This document shows, in pieces, positions 29,739 through 38,571 of a stretch of 64,000 nt of DNA (the first letter of the stretch is position 1; each line of letters begins with the position of its first letter). Position numbers and translations under genes: made by a program. The DNA is from Dasania sp. GY-MA-18. GTDB lineage: Bacteria; Pseudomonadota; Gammaproteobacteria; Pseudomonadales; Dasaniaceae. The notes beneath the pieces are model-generated. The model was not told where the DNA came from and ran no database searches. It was given only the letters and a program-made list of their open reading frames with translations. The stretch is from positions 1-64,000 of the forward strand of contig NZ_JANHAP010000005.1 in the NCBI RefSeq assembly GCF_024734385.1. The letters run 5' to 3'.

Positions 29739-31027
29739 GGCAATGGCACAAGGTCATTGCTCCATGATGGCGGCGCTGTTCTGCAGGTGGGGGCTGCCTT
29801 CACTCCCGCCTGAGCCCGTCTCCCCTGCGGGGAAAGCAGCCGGTCTCAGTCGCTCACTCAGCGCTCATCTTTTATATTCCGCAATAACCTTCTGCCATTA
29901 CCTGCCTATCGCAGTAACATCAAAGTACAGTTTTCTTAATCAGCAAAACTAAAAATTAGCACGATGCCCGAGGGGTGAGCCGGGTGCTGTCGCGAAATAT
30001 AAAAGGGCTGGCCGTGGTAGCGGATGAGACAGCGTAGCGCCTTAAGGCTCAGTAGCGGACGCGGGTACCCCGGAGGGGCCAGACCATGTAGCGACAGCAT
30101 CCGGCTCAGCCGTCGGCGTTAATAAACTATTGTGTGGCTTAAGCTATTCTTGGCAAAAAAGAATCTTACCTGTTGGCATGGCTAGAGTTTTTTAACTCGG
30201 CAATGGCACAAGGTCATTGCTCCATGATGGCGGCCTTCCAGGCTGCCTTCACTCCCGCCTGAGCCCGGCCTCCCCTGCGGGGAAAGCAGCCGGTCTCAGT
30301 CGCTCACTCAGCGCTCATCTTTTATATTCCGCAATAACCTTCTGCCATTACCTGCCTATCGCATGGTATTAGAGTATAGTTTTCTTAACTACAAGGTCAG
30401 AATTCGCACGATGGCAGAGGGCTGAGGCGGGTGCTGTCGCGAAATATAAGAGGGCTGGCCGGGGTAGCGGATGAGACAGCGTAGCGCCTTAAGGCTCAGT
30501 AGCGGACACGGGCACCCCGGAGGGGCCAGACCATGTAGCGGCGGCATCCGGCTCAGCCATCGGGTTTAGTAAACCACTGTGCTGCCCTAAGCTTTCCCCC
30601 CTCAAAAAAGTTTGCCCGTTGGCATGCATAGTGAGAAGTTTTAAACCCGGCAATGGCACAAGGTCATTGCTCCATGATGGCGGCCCTCCGGGCTACCGTC
30701 ACTCCCGCCTGAGCCCGCCTCCCCTGCGGGGAAAGCAGCCGGTCTCAGGCGCTCACTCAGCGCTCATCTTTTATATTGCGCAATAACCTTCTGTCATTAC
30801 CTGCCTATCGTAGTACATCAAAGTACATATTTTTTACCGACAGTAGTAAACGCTAGCACGATGCACGAGGGTTGAGCCGGGTGCTGTCGCGAAATATAAA
30901 AGGGCTGGCCGTGGTAGCGGATGAGACAGCGCAGCGCCTTAAGGCTCAGTAGCGGACACGGGCACCCCGGAGGGGCCAGACCATGTAGCGACAGCATCCG
31001 GCTCAGCCATCGGGGTTAGTAACCCCA
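29739..31027. repeat. Tandem array of three structured non-coding repeats (about 455 bp each)
   Basis: Three copies start at 29739, 30199 and 30649 with the same GGCAATGGCACAAGGTCATT opening. Copies 1 and 2 are followed by a related spacer of about 75 bp, and copy 3 ends at about 31027 without it. Each unit has two halves. Half A is flanked by GGCAATGGCACAAGGTCATTGC and a near reverse complement (GCAATAACCTTCTGCCATTA). Half B is flanked by GAGCCGGGTGCTGTCGC and GCGACAGCATCCGGCTC. Copy 2 keeps pairing in these arms mostly through G-U pairs. Open frames inside are short and not conserved, so this looks like structured RNA or mobile palindromic DNA. Confidence 0.9.
29977..30107. repeat. Half-B hairpin of repeat copy 1
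   Basis: The arms at 29977-29993 and 30091-30107 pair over 17 positions with one G-U. A nested CTGGCC/GGCCAG stem lies inside, with an apical GCC-TTAA-GGC loop. The equivalent arms are 30424-30440/30538-30554 in copy 2 and 30874-30890/30988-31004 in copy 3. Confidence 0.75.
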
Positions 31028-31054
31028 CTTTCAACTAGAGATTTCTCAGGCAAT

Positions 31055-31083
31055 AAAAAAGCCCTCATTAGGTAAGGGCTTTA
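31055..31083 (-). terminator. Rho-independent terminator of the 122-residue hypothetical gene
   Basis: Read leftward, the stem AAAGCCCT / AGGGCTTT (9-nt loop) is followed by a T run. It ends the leftward TPR/hypothetical transcript before the tandem repeat array. Confidence 0.85.
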
Positions 31084-31142
31084 TCATCGTTAGGCTATTC
31101 AGCCCTTGTAATGGACGAACTTAAGCGGTTCGCAGGCCGCTA

Positions 31143-31511
31143 TTAGGCGACGGTCTGGCCATCAATAATGCTGCGTATACGCAAAAACTCATCTTCCGCT
31201 TCAGGTAGAAATACCAGCTTATAAGAGTAGCGCTCGTTGACCGTATGCTGGTGAGTAGAGTCCAGCATAGTTTTATGAGTAGAGTGGGTGTAGCTCATCT
31301 CTAAGTGTATAACGCGGGTGTTAATGGGCAGCTCAAAGTCGTGGCCAGTAAGGGTGCGCTTTTGCTTGGGCTCTTTCAGTGAGTAGCTAGAGACTTCAGC
31401 TATCAAGGCCATATTAATGCGAAAGTTACTGGTAACCGGGGCCAGGTTGATTTGGTCCATATCTTTATTTTGTACATAGACCTGTGGGTTCTTTTTTACT
31501 TCTAGAAACAT
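31143..31511 (-). CDS. Hypothetical cytoplasmic protein, 122 residues
   Basis: I do not recognise the family. There is no signal peptide or membrane segment. The middle is beta-like (NFRINMALIAEVSSYSL, NTRVIHLEMSYTH) with a histidine-rich stretch (SYTHSTHKTMLDSTHQHTV), and the C-terminus is acidic and helical (PEAEDEFLRIRSII). The ATG has GGAG 7 bp upstream. It follows a TPR protein gene by about 50 bp on the same strand and has its own terminator, so the two are probably one transcript and may work together. Confidence 0.6.
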   Translation of the reverse strand: MFLEVKKNPQVYVQNKDMDQINLAPVTSNFRINMALIAEVSSYSLKEPKQKRTLTGHDFELPINTRVIHLEMSYTHSTHKTMLDSTHQHTVNERYSYKLVFLPEAEDEFLRIRSIIDGQTVA

Positions 31512-31560
31512 GTTCGCTCCGAGCTGGGTGGTGGATAAGCAGTTATGGGGTTAGTTTAGG

Positions 31561-32025
31561 CTAGCTGGTGGATTTAAGTAAGTCGCTTTTTAACGGCTCA
31601 GTTTTAAGCAGTTCGCTATAACAGCGGTCTTCTTTATAAAAAGGTTTTTCACCGCCTAATTTAAAGGCGCTTTGCAAATAGATAGTGGCCATACCCATTT
31701 GCTGATTTTGGTAATAGCACTGGCCTAGGCGTAGGTGGATAAAGGGATTATTTTCGGTTTCGGGGCAGTGCAGTGCAGACTTTAGCGCCTCTATGCCACT
31801 GGTATAATTGCCTATTTTAAAATAGCTGTCACCCAGTGCGGTTAATACCCAGCCCGCCTCCTGCCATTGGGTTTGGGGCTTGGGTAATAAGGCCCAGGCT
31901 TGGTAAAAATGCCTAATAGCTGTTTTATAGTCCTCTTGATCGTATAGTTCATAGCCCTGCATACAAAAAGTGCGCAGCTGTTCACTAATTTTTTTATCCA
32001 GTGTAGATGTGTCGGTTTCAAACAT
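31561..32025 (-). CDS. Tetratricopeptide-repeat protein
   Basis: The protein has about 154 residues with three TPR-like helical pairs (about residues 20-130: GYELYDQEDYKTAIRHFYQA, VLTALGDSYFKIGNYTSGIE, HLRLGQCYYQNQQMGMATIY). The arrangement resembles small chaperone-type TPR proteins such as the SycD/CesD group, but no secretion system is encoded here. I chose the ATG at 32025, since the longer frame begins with TTG and a leader unlike the rest. Upstream is the divergent rmuC. The partner is probably the downstream 122-residue protein. Confidence 0.7.
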   Translation of the reverse strand: MFETDTSTLDKKISEQLRTFCMQGYELYDQEDYKTAIRHFYQAWALLPKPQTQWQEAGWVLTALGDSYFKIGNYTSGIEALKSALHCPETENNPFIHLRLGQCYYQNQQMGMATIYLQSAFKLGGEKPFYKEDRCYSELLKTEPLKSDLLKSTS

Positions 32026-32184
32026 AGGGAGGCTGAGGATCTTATAGAGGTCTGCTAAACAGGCTAGTAAAATTATCAATCCTAGCGCTGAATCGCAAGC
32101 TTAAATCCGTGAATTTAACGGTTGGTTGCCAGCTATAGGAGGCATACAATAGTGCTTTAGTCATATATCAATGCGGAGAGTTTA

Positions 32185-33603
32185 ATGGACTTACAGCTAC
32201 TGGCGGCTTTAGCCCTAGGTTTATTAATAGGTGCAATAAGCAGCTATTTAATTGCCAAGGCGCGCCTGCGCTATAGCCAGTTTGAGCAGCAAGTCGAAAT
32301 TGAGCAACGCCTTAATGCCGACAGCGCGCTATTAAAAGAGCAGCTAACTCGGCTAACAGCCCAGCATGAGGCGCTAGAGAAAGAGCAAAACTCACTCCAT
32401 AGCCAAGTGCTGCAGCTGCAGCAAGAGCGACAGCAGGCCCAACAACAGTTGGCTAATAAACAGGCAGAGCTGTCATCTTTAAAAACTGAGCTGGAGCAAA
32501 AAGCCCTAAGCCACAACAAAGAGCTGCAATTGTTACTCGATGCCAAGCAGCAGCTCAGCAAAGAGTTTGAAAGTTTAGCTAACCGTATATTTGAAGAAAA
32601 ATCTCAGCGCTTTGATATTGCCAATCAAAAAAATCTCGATGCGACTATTAAGCCACTACGTGAGCAGTTAGTAGACTTTAAAAAGAAAGTTGAAGATGTT
32701 TACGACAAAGAAAGCCGCGATAGAGTATCGCTATCGGCAGAGCTGGGTCAGCTTAAAGAGCTAAACCAAAAAATGAGCTTGGATGCGCTCAATCTCACCA
32801 AGGCCTTAAAAGGTGATAATAAAACCCAGGGCAATTGGGGCGAAGTTATCTTAGAGCGGGTATTGGAAGAGTCTGGCCTGCGCAAAGGCCATGAATACGA
32901 TACTCAAGTGAGTTTAAATGACCAAGGTGGTGGCCGTCGCGCCCCCGATGTGATTGTGCGCCTGCCTGAAAACAAAGACATTATCATAGACTCAAAAGTA
33001 TCGCTGGTAGATTACGAGCGCTATTGTAAAACAGAGGACGAGCTTGAGCGCGGCTTAGCGCTCAAGGCCCATGTGCAGTCTGTGCGCAATCATATACAAG
33101 GCCTAAGCCAAAAGAATTATCAAAACCTGGAGAGCATACGCAGCCTGGATTTTGTGTTTATTTTTATTCCCATAGAGGCTGCATTTATGGCGGCTTTTGA
33201 GCACGACCAGGCCATGTACAGCGAGGCCTACGAAAAAAACATTATCGTAGTCGGCCCTACCACCTTATTGGCCACCCTGCGTACCGTGCAAAGCATTTGG
33301 CGCTATGAACGACAAAACAAATATGCCGAAGAGATCGCCCGCCAGGCCGGTGCCATGCACGATAAGTTTGTTAATTTTGTTGAAGATATTAATAAAATTG
33401 CCTATCACCTAGATAAAGCCAGTGAATCACAACGCAGTGCGCTCAATAAACTGAGCACGGGCCGAGGTAATTTAGTAGGCAGCACCGCTAAGCTGGAAAA
33501 GTTAGGTGCCAAAGTGAAAAAGAAAATGCCCGATACCGTAATGCTAAATCAAGCGGAAGAAGAGCTAAACGCTTTAGAGCTGCTTGACGAAGATAGCGAA
33601 TAA
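32185..33603 (+). CDS. rmuC: DNA recombination protein RmuC
   Basis: RmuC-family proteins limit recombination at inverted repeats and are thought to be nucleases tethered to the membrane. This one has 472 residues (E. coli 475). One N-terminal transmembrane helix (about 5-24) is followed by a long coiled coil rich in Gln, Glu and Leu (about 30-150). The RmuC domain follows (about 160-430: NWGEVILERVLEESGL, APDVIVRLP, IIIDSKVSLVDYERY). The ATG has GGAGAG upstream. The gene is followed closely by bcp. Confidence 0.95.
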   Translation: MDLQLLAALALGLLIGAISSYLIAKARLRYSQFEQQVEIEQRLNADSALLKEQLTRLTAQHEALEKEQNSLHSQVLQLQQERQQAQQQLANKQAELSSLKTELEQKALSHNKELQLLLDAKQQLSKEFESLANRIFEEKSQRFDIANQKNLDATIKPLREQLVDFKKKVEDVYDKESRDRVSLSAELGQLKELNQKMSLDALNLTKALKGDNKTQGNWGEVILERVLEESGLRKGHEYDTQVSLNDQGGGRRAPDVIVRLPENKDIIIDSKVSLVDYERYCKTEDELERGLALKAHVQSVRNHIQGLSQKNYQNLESIRSLDFVFIFIPIEAAFMAAFEHDQAMYSEAYEKNIIVVGPTTLLATLRTVQSIWRYERQNKYAEEIARQAGAMHDKFVNFVEDINKIAYHLDKASESQRSALNKLSTGRGNLVGSTAKLEKLGAKVKKKMPDTVMLNQAEEELNALELLDEDSE

Positions 33604-33656
33604 TCATGTTTAACCCGCTGCCCCTATTAATATTTGCAGTGATCAAAGGAGATAAA

Positions 33657-34130
33657 ATGACGCACCCTAAAATTGGTAATATGGCTCCTGCATTTAGCCT
33701 GCTTAACCAAGATGGCGAAAAAGTGAGCTTAAAAGACTTTAAGGGCAAAAAAAATGTTTTACTGTATTTTTACCCCAAGGCTATGACTCCGGGCTGTATC
33801 ACCCAGGCCTGTGCCATACGCGATTATCAACAAGAGTTTGCTGATTTAGATACCGTAGTGCTGGGGGTAAGCCCGGACCCAGTCAATAAATTGCAAAACT
33901 TTATTGAAAAGAAACAACTAAACTTCACCTTGTTGTCTGATGAAGACCACGCCATTGCCGAAAAATACGGCTGCTGGGGCATGAAAAAATTTATGGGCCG
34001 CGAATTTATGGGCTTAATACGCACCAGCTTTATTATAGGTAAAGACGGTCGCTTAATGACGGTGTTGGATAAGTTTAAAACCAAAAACCACCACGAGGTG
34101 GCCTTGGCCTATTTAAAAGAAAATTTGTAG
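33657..34130 (+). CDS. bcp: Thiol peroxidase Bcp (peroxiredoxin)
   Basis: This thioredoxin-dependent peroxidase reduces H2O2 and organic hydroperoxides. It has 157 residues. Peroxidatic Cys47 and resolving Cys52 lie in TPGCITQACAIRDY, spaced as in E. coli Bcp (Cys45/Cys50). The ATG at 33657 has AAAGGAG 5 bp upstream and matches the family start. A longer frame beginning at 33606 has no support. The stop TAG merges with a heptad repeat between this gene and the convergent kinase. Confidence 0.95.
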   Translation: MTHPKIGNMAPAFSLLNQDGEKVSLKDFKGKKNVLLYFYPKAMTPGCITQACAIRDYQQEFADLDTVVLGVSPDPVNKLQNFIEKKQLNFTLLSDEDHAIAEKYGCWGMKKFMGREFMGLIRTSFIIGKDGRLMTVLDKFKTKNHHEVALAYLKENL

Positions 34131-34165
34131 CAGTCGCTAGAGACTAGAGACTCTAAAGCTCTAAC
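34131..34165. repeat. Heptad repeat between bcp and kinase genes
   Basis: The 7-bp-phased units are CAGTCGC, two copies of TAGAGAC, TCTAAAG and CTCTAAC. It lies between convergent genes and overlaps the last codons and stop of the leftward kinase gene. Confidence 0.7.
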
Positions 34166-36348
34166 ACCAGCCTAAAACCGATAGCCTCACTACGCACTGT
34201 GGCATCGGTTTTTTTGCGCATATGGCTTTGTAAATACTTCAAGCTGCTATCGTGTGAGCCGCCGGCGGTAAGGGCTAGTAGGCAGCGCTGCGAAGTCTTA
34301 TCGCGTTCGGCGCAGTCGGCCAGCCATTCAGCGACATTGCCGGCAGTATCATAAAGTCCATAAGGATTGGCTGGGTAGCTGGCAACGGGGGCGGTGGAGG
34401 AGCTGAATAGTTTGCTCCACTCGCTGTTGCAACCGCGGCGACAGTTGGCGGCGCCGCGTTTGGCTTTTTCGCCCCACCAGTAGGCCGATGTGCTATTGGC
34501 GCGGTGGGCGTATTCCCATTCTTGTTGCTTGGGTAGACGATAGTGCTGGCCGGTTTCTTCGCTTAGCCAGTGCGCGTAATCTTGTGCATCTTGCCAGCTA
34601 ACACCTACTACGGGGCGCCTGCCGCGTCCCCATTGATAATCTTTAGCGGGCTGCTGGCCGGTTGCGGCGGTGAATTTATCGTAGTCGCTAAAAGTAACTT
34701 CGGTACTGCTCATAGCCAAGGGCTTATCTACGGTGAGTGTGTAAGCTGGCTGGCCCTTTATAGTCAGCTGGCCTTTGGGTATCACCACCATGGTGGGCGC
34801 TGGGCTGCCGTCGCTTAAGCTGTCTTTAATAATGCTGCCCGCCGGTAGCAGGCGGCGAGTGGGCTCTAGGCGTACGCTTTCGGTTAAACCCTGTTTACTA
34901 ATACTGACCCAAAACTCCTGGCTGTGATAATCCTCGGCGCTTACTTCTATATGATATTTACCTTGCTCTAGTTCTATACCGTCGCGATAGGCGGGTTTGA
35001 TATTGAGTATTCTTACCTTTGCCTGTTGGGGTTCGGTTTTAATGGTTAATGGGTATTTTTTGGCGGTGATATATTGCTCGGGCGCTTTGTCGCGCACTAT
35101 GCTTTCTGAGACGATGGCAGGGGCTGGCTGGTTGGCTGGCAGTTGCGGCAGTGTTATGGCCGGTTTTTGTAGTGAGTGCTGCAAATTGTCCAGACGTTGC
35201 GCGTAGTCGTGTAGGGTTTCGGGCTGGTAATCATTTAAATAAATAAAGCCGCCCATAATGGTGGCAGCCAATAGGGCGGGTATATAAAACCAAGCGCGGT
35301 TTATTTTACTAATGGGTTTGGTGATGATGCGGCTGCGTATGGCGGACTCTTTATTTTTTAAAATAAAGTCATCAATTTGTTCCAGTTCCTGCTGGTCTAA
35401 CTGCACTGTGCTGGGGCTAAATTGCTTGCGGCTGAGTAGTAGGCGTTGAAAGCTTAAGCTGGCAGCGGTGGTCAGGGCCGAGAACAAAGCCTGTACTAAA
35501 TTTAATACCTGCAAAGTGGAGTGTTGGGTGTGTTGGGTGTAGTGGGTGCGATTGAGTTTGGGCTGTAGTGCATCCAAAGCATCGATAATTTCTTTGCCGT
35601 TTTGATAGCGCGCCGCCGGTTTTTTCGCCAGCATGCGGTTGATAATGGGCTGGAATATTTTTAAAGCCCCCGGCAATTTGGGGACTGGGCTGGTCATATG
35701 TTTAACGGCAACGGCTATAGGGTCTTCGCTGGTAAACGGCGGGTGGCCGGTGAGCATTTCAAAAAATACTATGCCTAAGCTGTATAGGTCAGAGCGACCA
35801 TCGATATTTTTGCCCTGAGCTTGTTCGGGGCTCATATAGTGCGGGGTACCTAGCACCGAACCTATATTGGTCATATTCATATTGGTTTTGGTGGATTTGG
35901 CGATGCCAAAATCACAGAGTACCGATGAGCCATCTTCTCTAAATAAAATATTATCGGGCTTAATGTCGCGGTGGATAAAACCCTGTTGGTGGGCGTAGTG
36001 CAGGGCGGCGGCCATTTCACGCACGATAGTAACCGCCTGTTGCGGGCTTACACCTTTGCTTTTAAGCGTGTCCTGCAAGGGCGCGCCGGGCAGGTAGTCC
36101 ATGGCGATGTAGTTGTAGTGCTTGTAACTGCCTACATCGTAAATAGAAATAATATTGGGGTGTGATAGCTTGCCGACTATTTTTGCTTCGCGATAAAAAC
36201 GGCTGCCAAAACTGGGGTCGTTATTGAGGCTGGGCGACATCACTTTGATGGCCACTTCTCTATCGACGCTTTTTTGTACCGCTAAATAAACGGTGGACAT
36301 GCCTCCCTGGCGTATTTTACGTAGTATCCTGTAACCAGGTATTGCCAT
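34153..36348 (-). CDS. Ser/Thr protein kinase fused to PEGA and FGE-sulfatase-like domains
   Basis: The protein has 731 residues. An N-terminal Hanks-type kinase (about 5-265) has the glycine loop RQGGMSTVY, VAIKVM, HRDIKPDN, CDFGIAKS and GTPHYMSPEQ, so it looks active. One transmembrane helix follows at about 350-372. Outside are a PEGA-like domain (about 425-500) and a C-terminal formylglycine-generating-enzyme-like domain (about 520-731: STEVTFSDYDKF, VSWQDAQDYAHWLSEETG, GNVAEWLADC). Such FGE-like folds in kinases are usually ligand-binding or structural. It is divergent from a two-FHA-domain protein, a likely phospho-Thr reader. No type VI secretion genes are nearby. Confidence 0.92.
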   Translation of the reverse strand: MAIPGYRILRKIRQGGMSTVYLAVQKSVDREVAIKVMSPSLNNDPSFGSRFYREAKIVGKLSHPNIISIYDVGSYKHYNYIAMDYLPGAPLQDTLKSKGVSPQQAVTIVREMAAALHYAHQQGFIHRDIKPDNILFREDGSSVLCDFGIAKSTKTNMNMTNIGSVLGTPHYMSPEQAQGKNIDGRSDLYSLGIVFFEMLTGHPPFTSEDPIAVAVKHMTSPVPKLPGALKIFQPIINRMLAKKPAARYQNGKEIIDALDALQPKLNRTHYTQHTQHSTLQVLNLVQALFSALTTAASLSFQRLLLSRKQFSPSTVQLDQQELEQIDDFILKNKESAIRSRIITKPISKINRAWFYIPALLAATIMGGFIYLNDYQPETLHDYAQRLDNLQHSLQKPAITLPQLPANQPAPAIVSESIVRDKAPEQYITAKKYPLTIKTEPQQAKVRILNIKPAYRDGIELEQGKYHIEVSAEDYHSQEFWVSISKQGLTESVRLEPTRRLLPAGSIIKDSLSDGSPAPTMVVIPKGQLTIKGQPAYTLTVDKPLAMSSTEVTFSDYDKFTAATGQQPAKDYQWGRGRRPVVGVSWQDAQDYAHWLSEETGQHYRLPKQQEWEYAHRANSTSAYWWGEKAKRGAANCRRGCNSEWSKLFSSSTAPVASYPANPYGLYDTAGNVAEWLADCAERDKTSQRCLLALTAGGSHDSSLKYLQSHMRKKTDATVRSEAIGFRLVLEL

Positions 36349-36639
36349 TAACAGCTCCCCATTAAAACGCTGCTGTTTATATTAAAGGCTATGATGTTTG
36401 GGGGATAAGACCAAGTGGCTAGCATGTGTTGTTCTTTTTATCGTTGCATAGGGGTTAAAAGTGAAGTGCGCCAACACAACATTGTAGACCTTGCTGGCGT
36501 TTGGCACTATATTTCAAAGGTGCATATGTCTCACTTTTAAGAAAAGAGCTGAAAAATGAATAGCTTATGTAGATTGTGGGGTAAATTTTGGCCATCCTCT
36601 GCGGGATCAAATAACAACGATAAGAGATAAAATCTTGCT

Positions 36640-37509
36640 ATGTTAAAGCTACAATTTAAAGATAATCCTAGCCGTAGCTACTGGCTGGTGGGCGAGCAGC
36701 TTAGCTTGGGTAGTGACAGCCGCTGCAATGTGCCCTTAGCGGGCTTGGGCATCAACGCTATCCATGCGCATATCGCCATGAGTGATGAGCTAATTACCCT
36801 CACCCCGCAGCAAGACTGTGTTTGCTATGTTAATAGCCGCCAGCTAACCGAGCCGCAAACCCTGCAAGAAGGCGATGAAATACGTATAGGGGGTGAGCGT
36901 TTATTAATCATAGATCCCAAAAAACAGAGTGCTAAGCTTACCGCGCCTGCTAAACAACAGCCTGCACCGCAAAAAACCAAGGTCTGGACGCTGGTTGCTG
37001 AACACCCAAAATTAAAGGATAGACCTTTTTTAATTACCGATAAGAGCATTTTGGGACGCTCTAAAGAAGTTAATTTATTTATCCCCTTTAAACATCTTTC
37101 TAGGGAGCATGCCGAGCTAACAGTAGTGGGCGATACTTTACAGCTAAAAGATCTGGGCTCATCCAATGGTTGTTTTGTAAACGGTGAGCGGGCCAATGAA
37201 TACAGCCTAAGCGGCGGCGAGACGGTAAGCTTTGCTTTTTTAGATTTTGTTGTGCACTCGCCGGTAGCGACCAAGCCCGCCAGTGATATGGATGTGACCA
37301 TGGTGCGCTCAGCGATTACCCAAGCCGATATAGAGCGGGTACAGCGCGAGAGCAAAACCCCCAGCCAGACTTTAGACTTAAGTGAAATTGATCAGCGCCA
37401 GCAGCAGTTGCAAGAGCAGGCGGCGCAGCCCAAGTATTGGCTGTGGGCTGGCGTTGTGGTCATCATAGCTGCAGGCTTGGCTTATAGCATCTGGCAATAC
37501 GGTCTTTAA
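36640..37509 (+). CDS. Double-FHA-domain membrane protein
   Basis: The protein has 289 residues. The first FHA domain (about 20-90) is degenerate: LGSDSRCNVPL is present but the Ser/His/Asn pattern is weak. The second FHA domain (about 125-200) is canonical, with LGRSKEVNL, LSREHAEL and SSNGCFVNG, and should bind phosphothreonine peptides. A transmembrane helix lies near the C-terminus (about 265-285, YWLWAGVVVIIAAGLAYSIW), so the FHA domains face the cytoplasm. A Gln-rich linker precedes it. It is divergent from the Ser/Thr kinase across a gap of about 290 bp. Functional pairing with that kinase is likely but inferred. Confidence 0.9.
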   Translation: MLKLQFKDNPSRSYWLVGEQLSLGSDSRCNVPLAGLGINAIHAHIAMSDELITLTPQQDCVCYVNSRQLTEPQTLQEGDEIRIGGERLLIIDPKKQSAKLTAPAKQQPAPQKTKVWTLVAEHPKLKDRPFLITDKSILGRSKEVNLFIPFKHLSREHAELTVVGDTLQLKDLGSSNGCFVNGERANEYSLSGGETVSFAFLDFVVHSPVATKPASDMDVTMVRSAITQADIERVQRESKTPSQTLDLSEIDQRQQQLQEQAAQPKYWLWAGVVVIIAAGLAYSIWQYGL

Positions 37510-37559
37510 GTCGTTACAGTTCGCCCTTATTTGATTATTAGCCTTATTTAGGAACTGCC

Positions 37560-38036
37560 GTGTTTAAAATTGTCATTATTATTGCTGTTTTATTATTACT
37601 ATTTGCTGTCTATAAAATGTTTGCTGGCAATAGCCAAGCAGCTCAGCAAAATATTCAACTAGGTAAAGATTTTTTAGCTGCCAATGCCCAGGCTGAAGGG
37701 GTACAGACTACTGACTCAGGTTTGCAGTATTTATTATTACAGGCAGGTACCGGCACTACGCGCCCCAGCGCTAGCGATAGGGTAGAGGTACATTATCATG
37801 GCAGCATGATTAACGGCGTGGTGTTTGATAGCTCGGTAGAGCGTGGCCAGAGTATCACCTTTGGTTTAAATCAGGTTATTAAAGGCTGGACCGAAGGCTT
37901 GCAAACCATGGTGGTAGGCGAAAAGAAACGCTTGTTTATCCCCAGTGAGTTAGCCTATGGCAACCGTGGTGCGGGTAAAATCCCCCCAGGCTCTACATTA
38001 ATCTTTGATGTAGAGCTAATTGCTATTAACCCTTAG
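37560..38036 (+). CDS. FKBP-type peptidyl-prolyl isomerase, membrane-anchored
   Basis: The protein has 158 residues. An N-terminal hydrophobic helix (about 4-22) acts as an anchor or signal. The FKBP domain (about 60-157) carries VEVHYHGSMINGVVFDSS, ITFGLNQVIKGWTEGLQTM, AYGNRGAGKIPPGSTLIFDVELI. These are the typical FKBP active-site residues, so isomerase activity is expected, on the periplasmic side. It starts at a GTG with AGGA 6 bp upstream. Confidence 0.9.
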   Translation: MFKIVIIIAVLLLLFAVYKMFAGNSQAAQQNIQLGKDFLAANAQAEGVQTTDSGLQYLLLQAGTGTTRPSASDRVEVHYHGSMINGVVFDSSVERGQSITFGLNQVIKGWTEGLQTMVVGEKKRLFIPSELAYGNRGAGKIPPGSTLIFDVELIAINP

Positions 38037-38061
38037 TGTTGCCTAGCCTGGAGTATGCGCA

Positions 38062-38466
38062 ATGAATAACATAACGCCCAATAGTAACCTGGTGACGATT
38101 ACCTATATTATTTATTGCCTGCATCTTTTTAGCGCTATTAATGGCTTGATGACGCCTACCTTAATCGTGACGGCCTTTTTAACCGGTTGGCCTTCTTTGA
38201 TTGCAGTGATTTTAAATTATGCCAAGCAGGATGAGGTGCGAGGGACTTATTTAGAGTCACACTTTGGCTGGCAGATACGCACCTTTTGGTATGCCTTGCT
38301 GTGGTTTGCCATTGCTGTTGCGCTGTTGTTTACCTTAATCGGTATTCCCTTGGGCATCATTGTTTTTTGGGGGACCGGCTTGTGGGTGATGTATAGGTTA
38401 ATACGTGGCTTAATGCGCCTGTCTAATCGCCGCCCTATGCCTGAGGTAGACGAGCCTATACAGTAA
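38062..38466 (+). CDS. DUF4870-type membrane protein
   Basis: This small inner-membrane protein of 134 residues has four predicted hydrophobic segments (about 10-35, 38-52, 72-92, 92-115). The segment HLFSAINGLMTPTLIVTAFLTG, the VRGTYLESHFGWQIRTF motif and the basic tail resemble the DUF4870/YidD-neighbour-type family of unknown function. It lies 26 bp after the FKBP gene on the same strand. Confidence 0.7.
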   Translation: MNNITPNSNLVTITYIIYCLHLFSAINGLMTPTLIVTAFLTGWPSLIAVILNYAKQDEVRGTYLESHFGWQIRTFWYALLWFAIAVALLFTLIGIPLGIIVFWGTGLWVMYRLIRGLMRLSNRRPMPEVDEPIQ

Positions 38467-38571
38467 ACTTTGGCCGCAGCCCGTATTTGTATAAAAATAA
38501 TCCTAAGGGGTGGATATCCACCCAGCTTAAATTTATATTGTGAGCTATTAATAGTTCTATAGGATCACTCT

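Noticed and set aside
29743-29952. Short open frame (69 codons) inside the first tandem repeat copy
   Set aside because: The frame is not kept in copies 2 and 3, has no ribosome site, and lies within conserved hairpins. It is a by-product of repeat sequence.
29739-31027. CRISPR array or integron attC array
   Set aside because: Units are about 455 bp, far longer than CRISPR repeats. There are no unique short spacers, no cas genes, and no integron integrase or attC core sites.
34153-37509. Type VI secretion regulatory module
   Set aside because: Kinase/FHA pairs occur in such clusters, but none of the structural genes are in the window.
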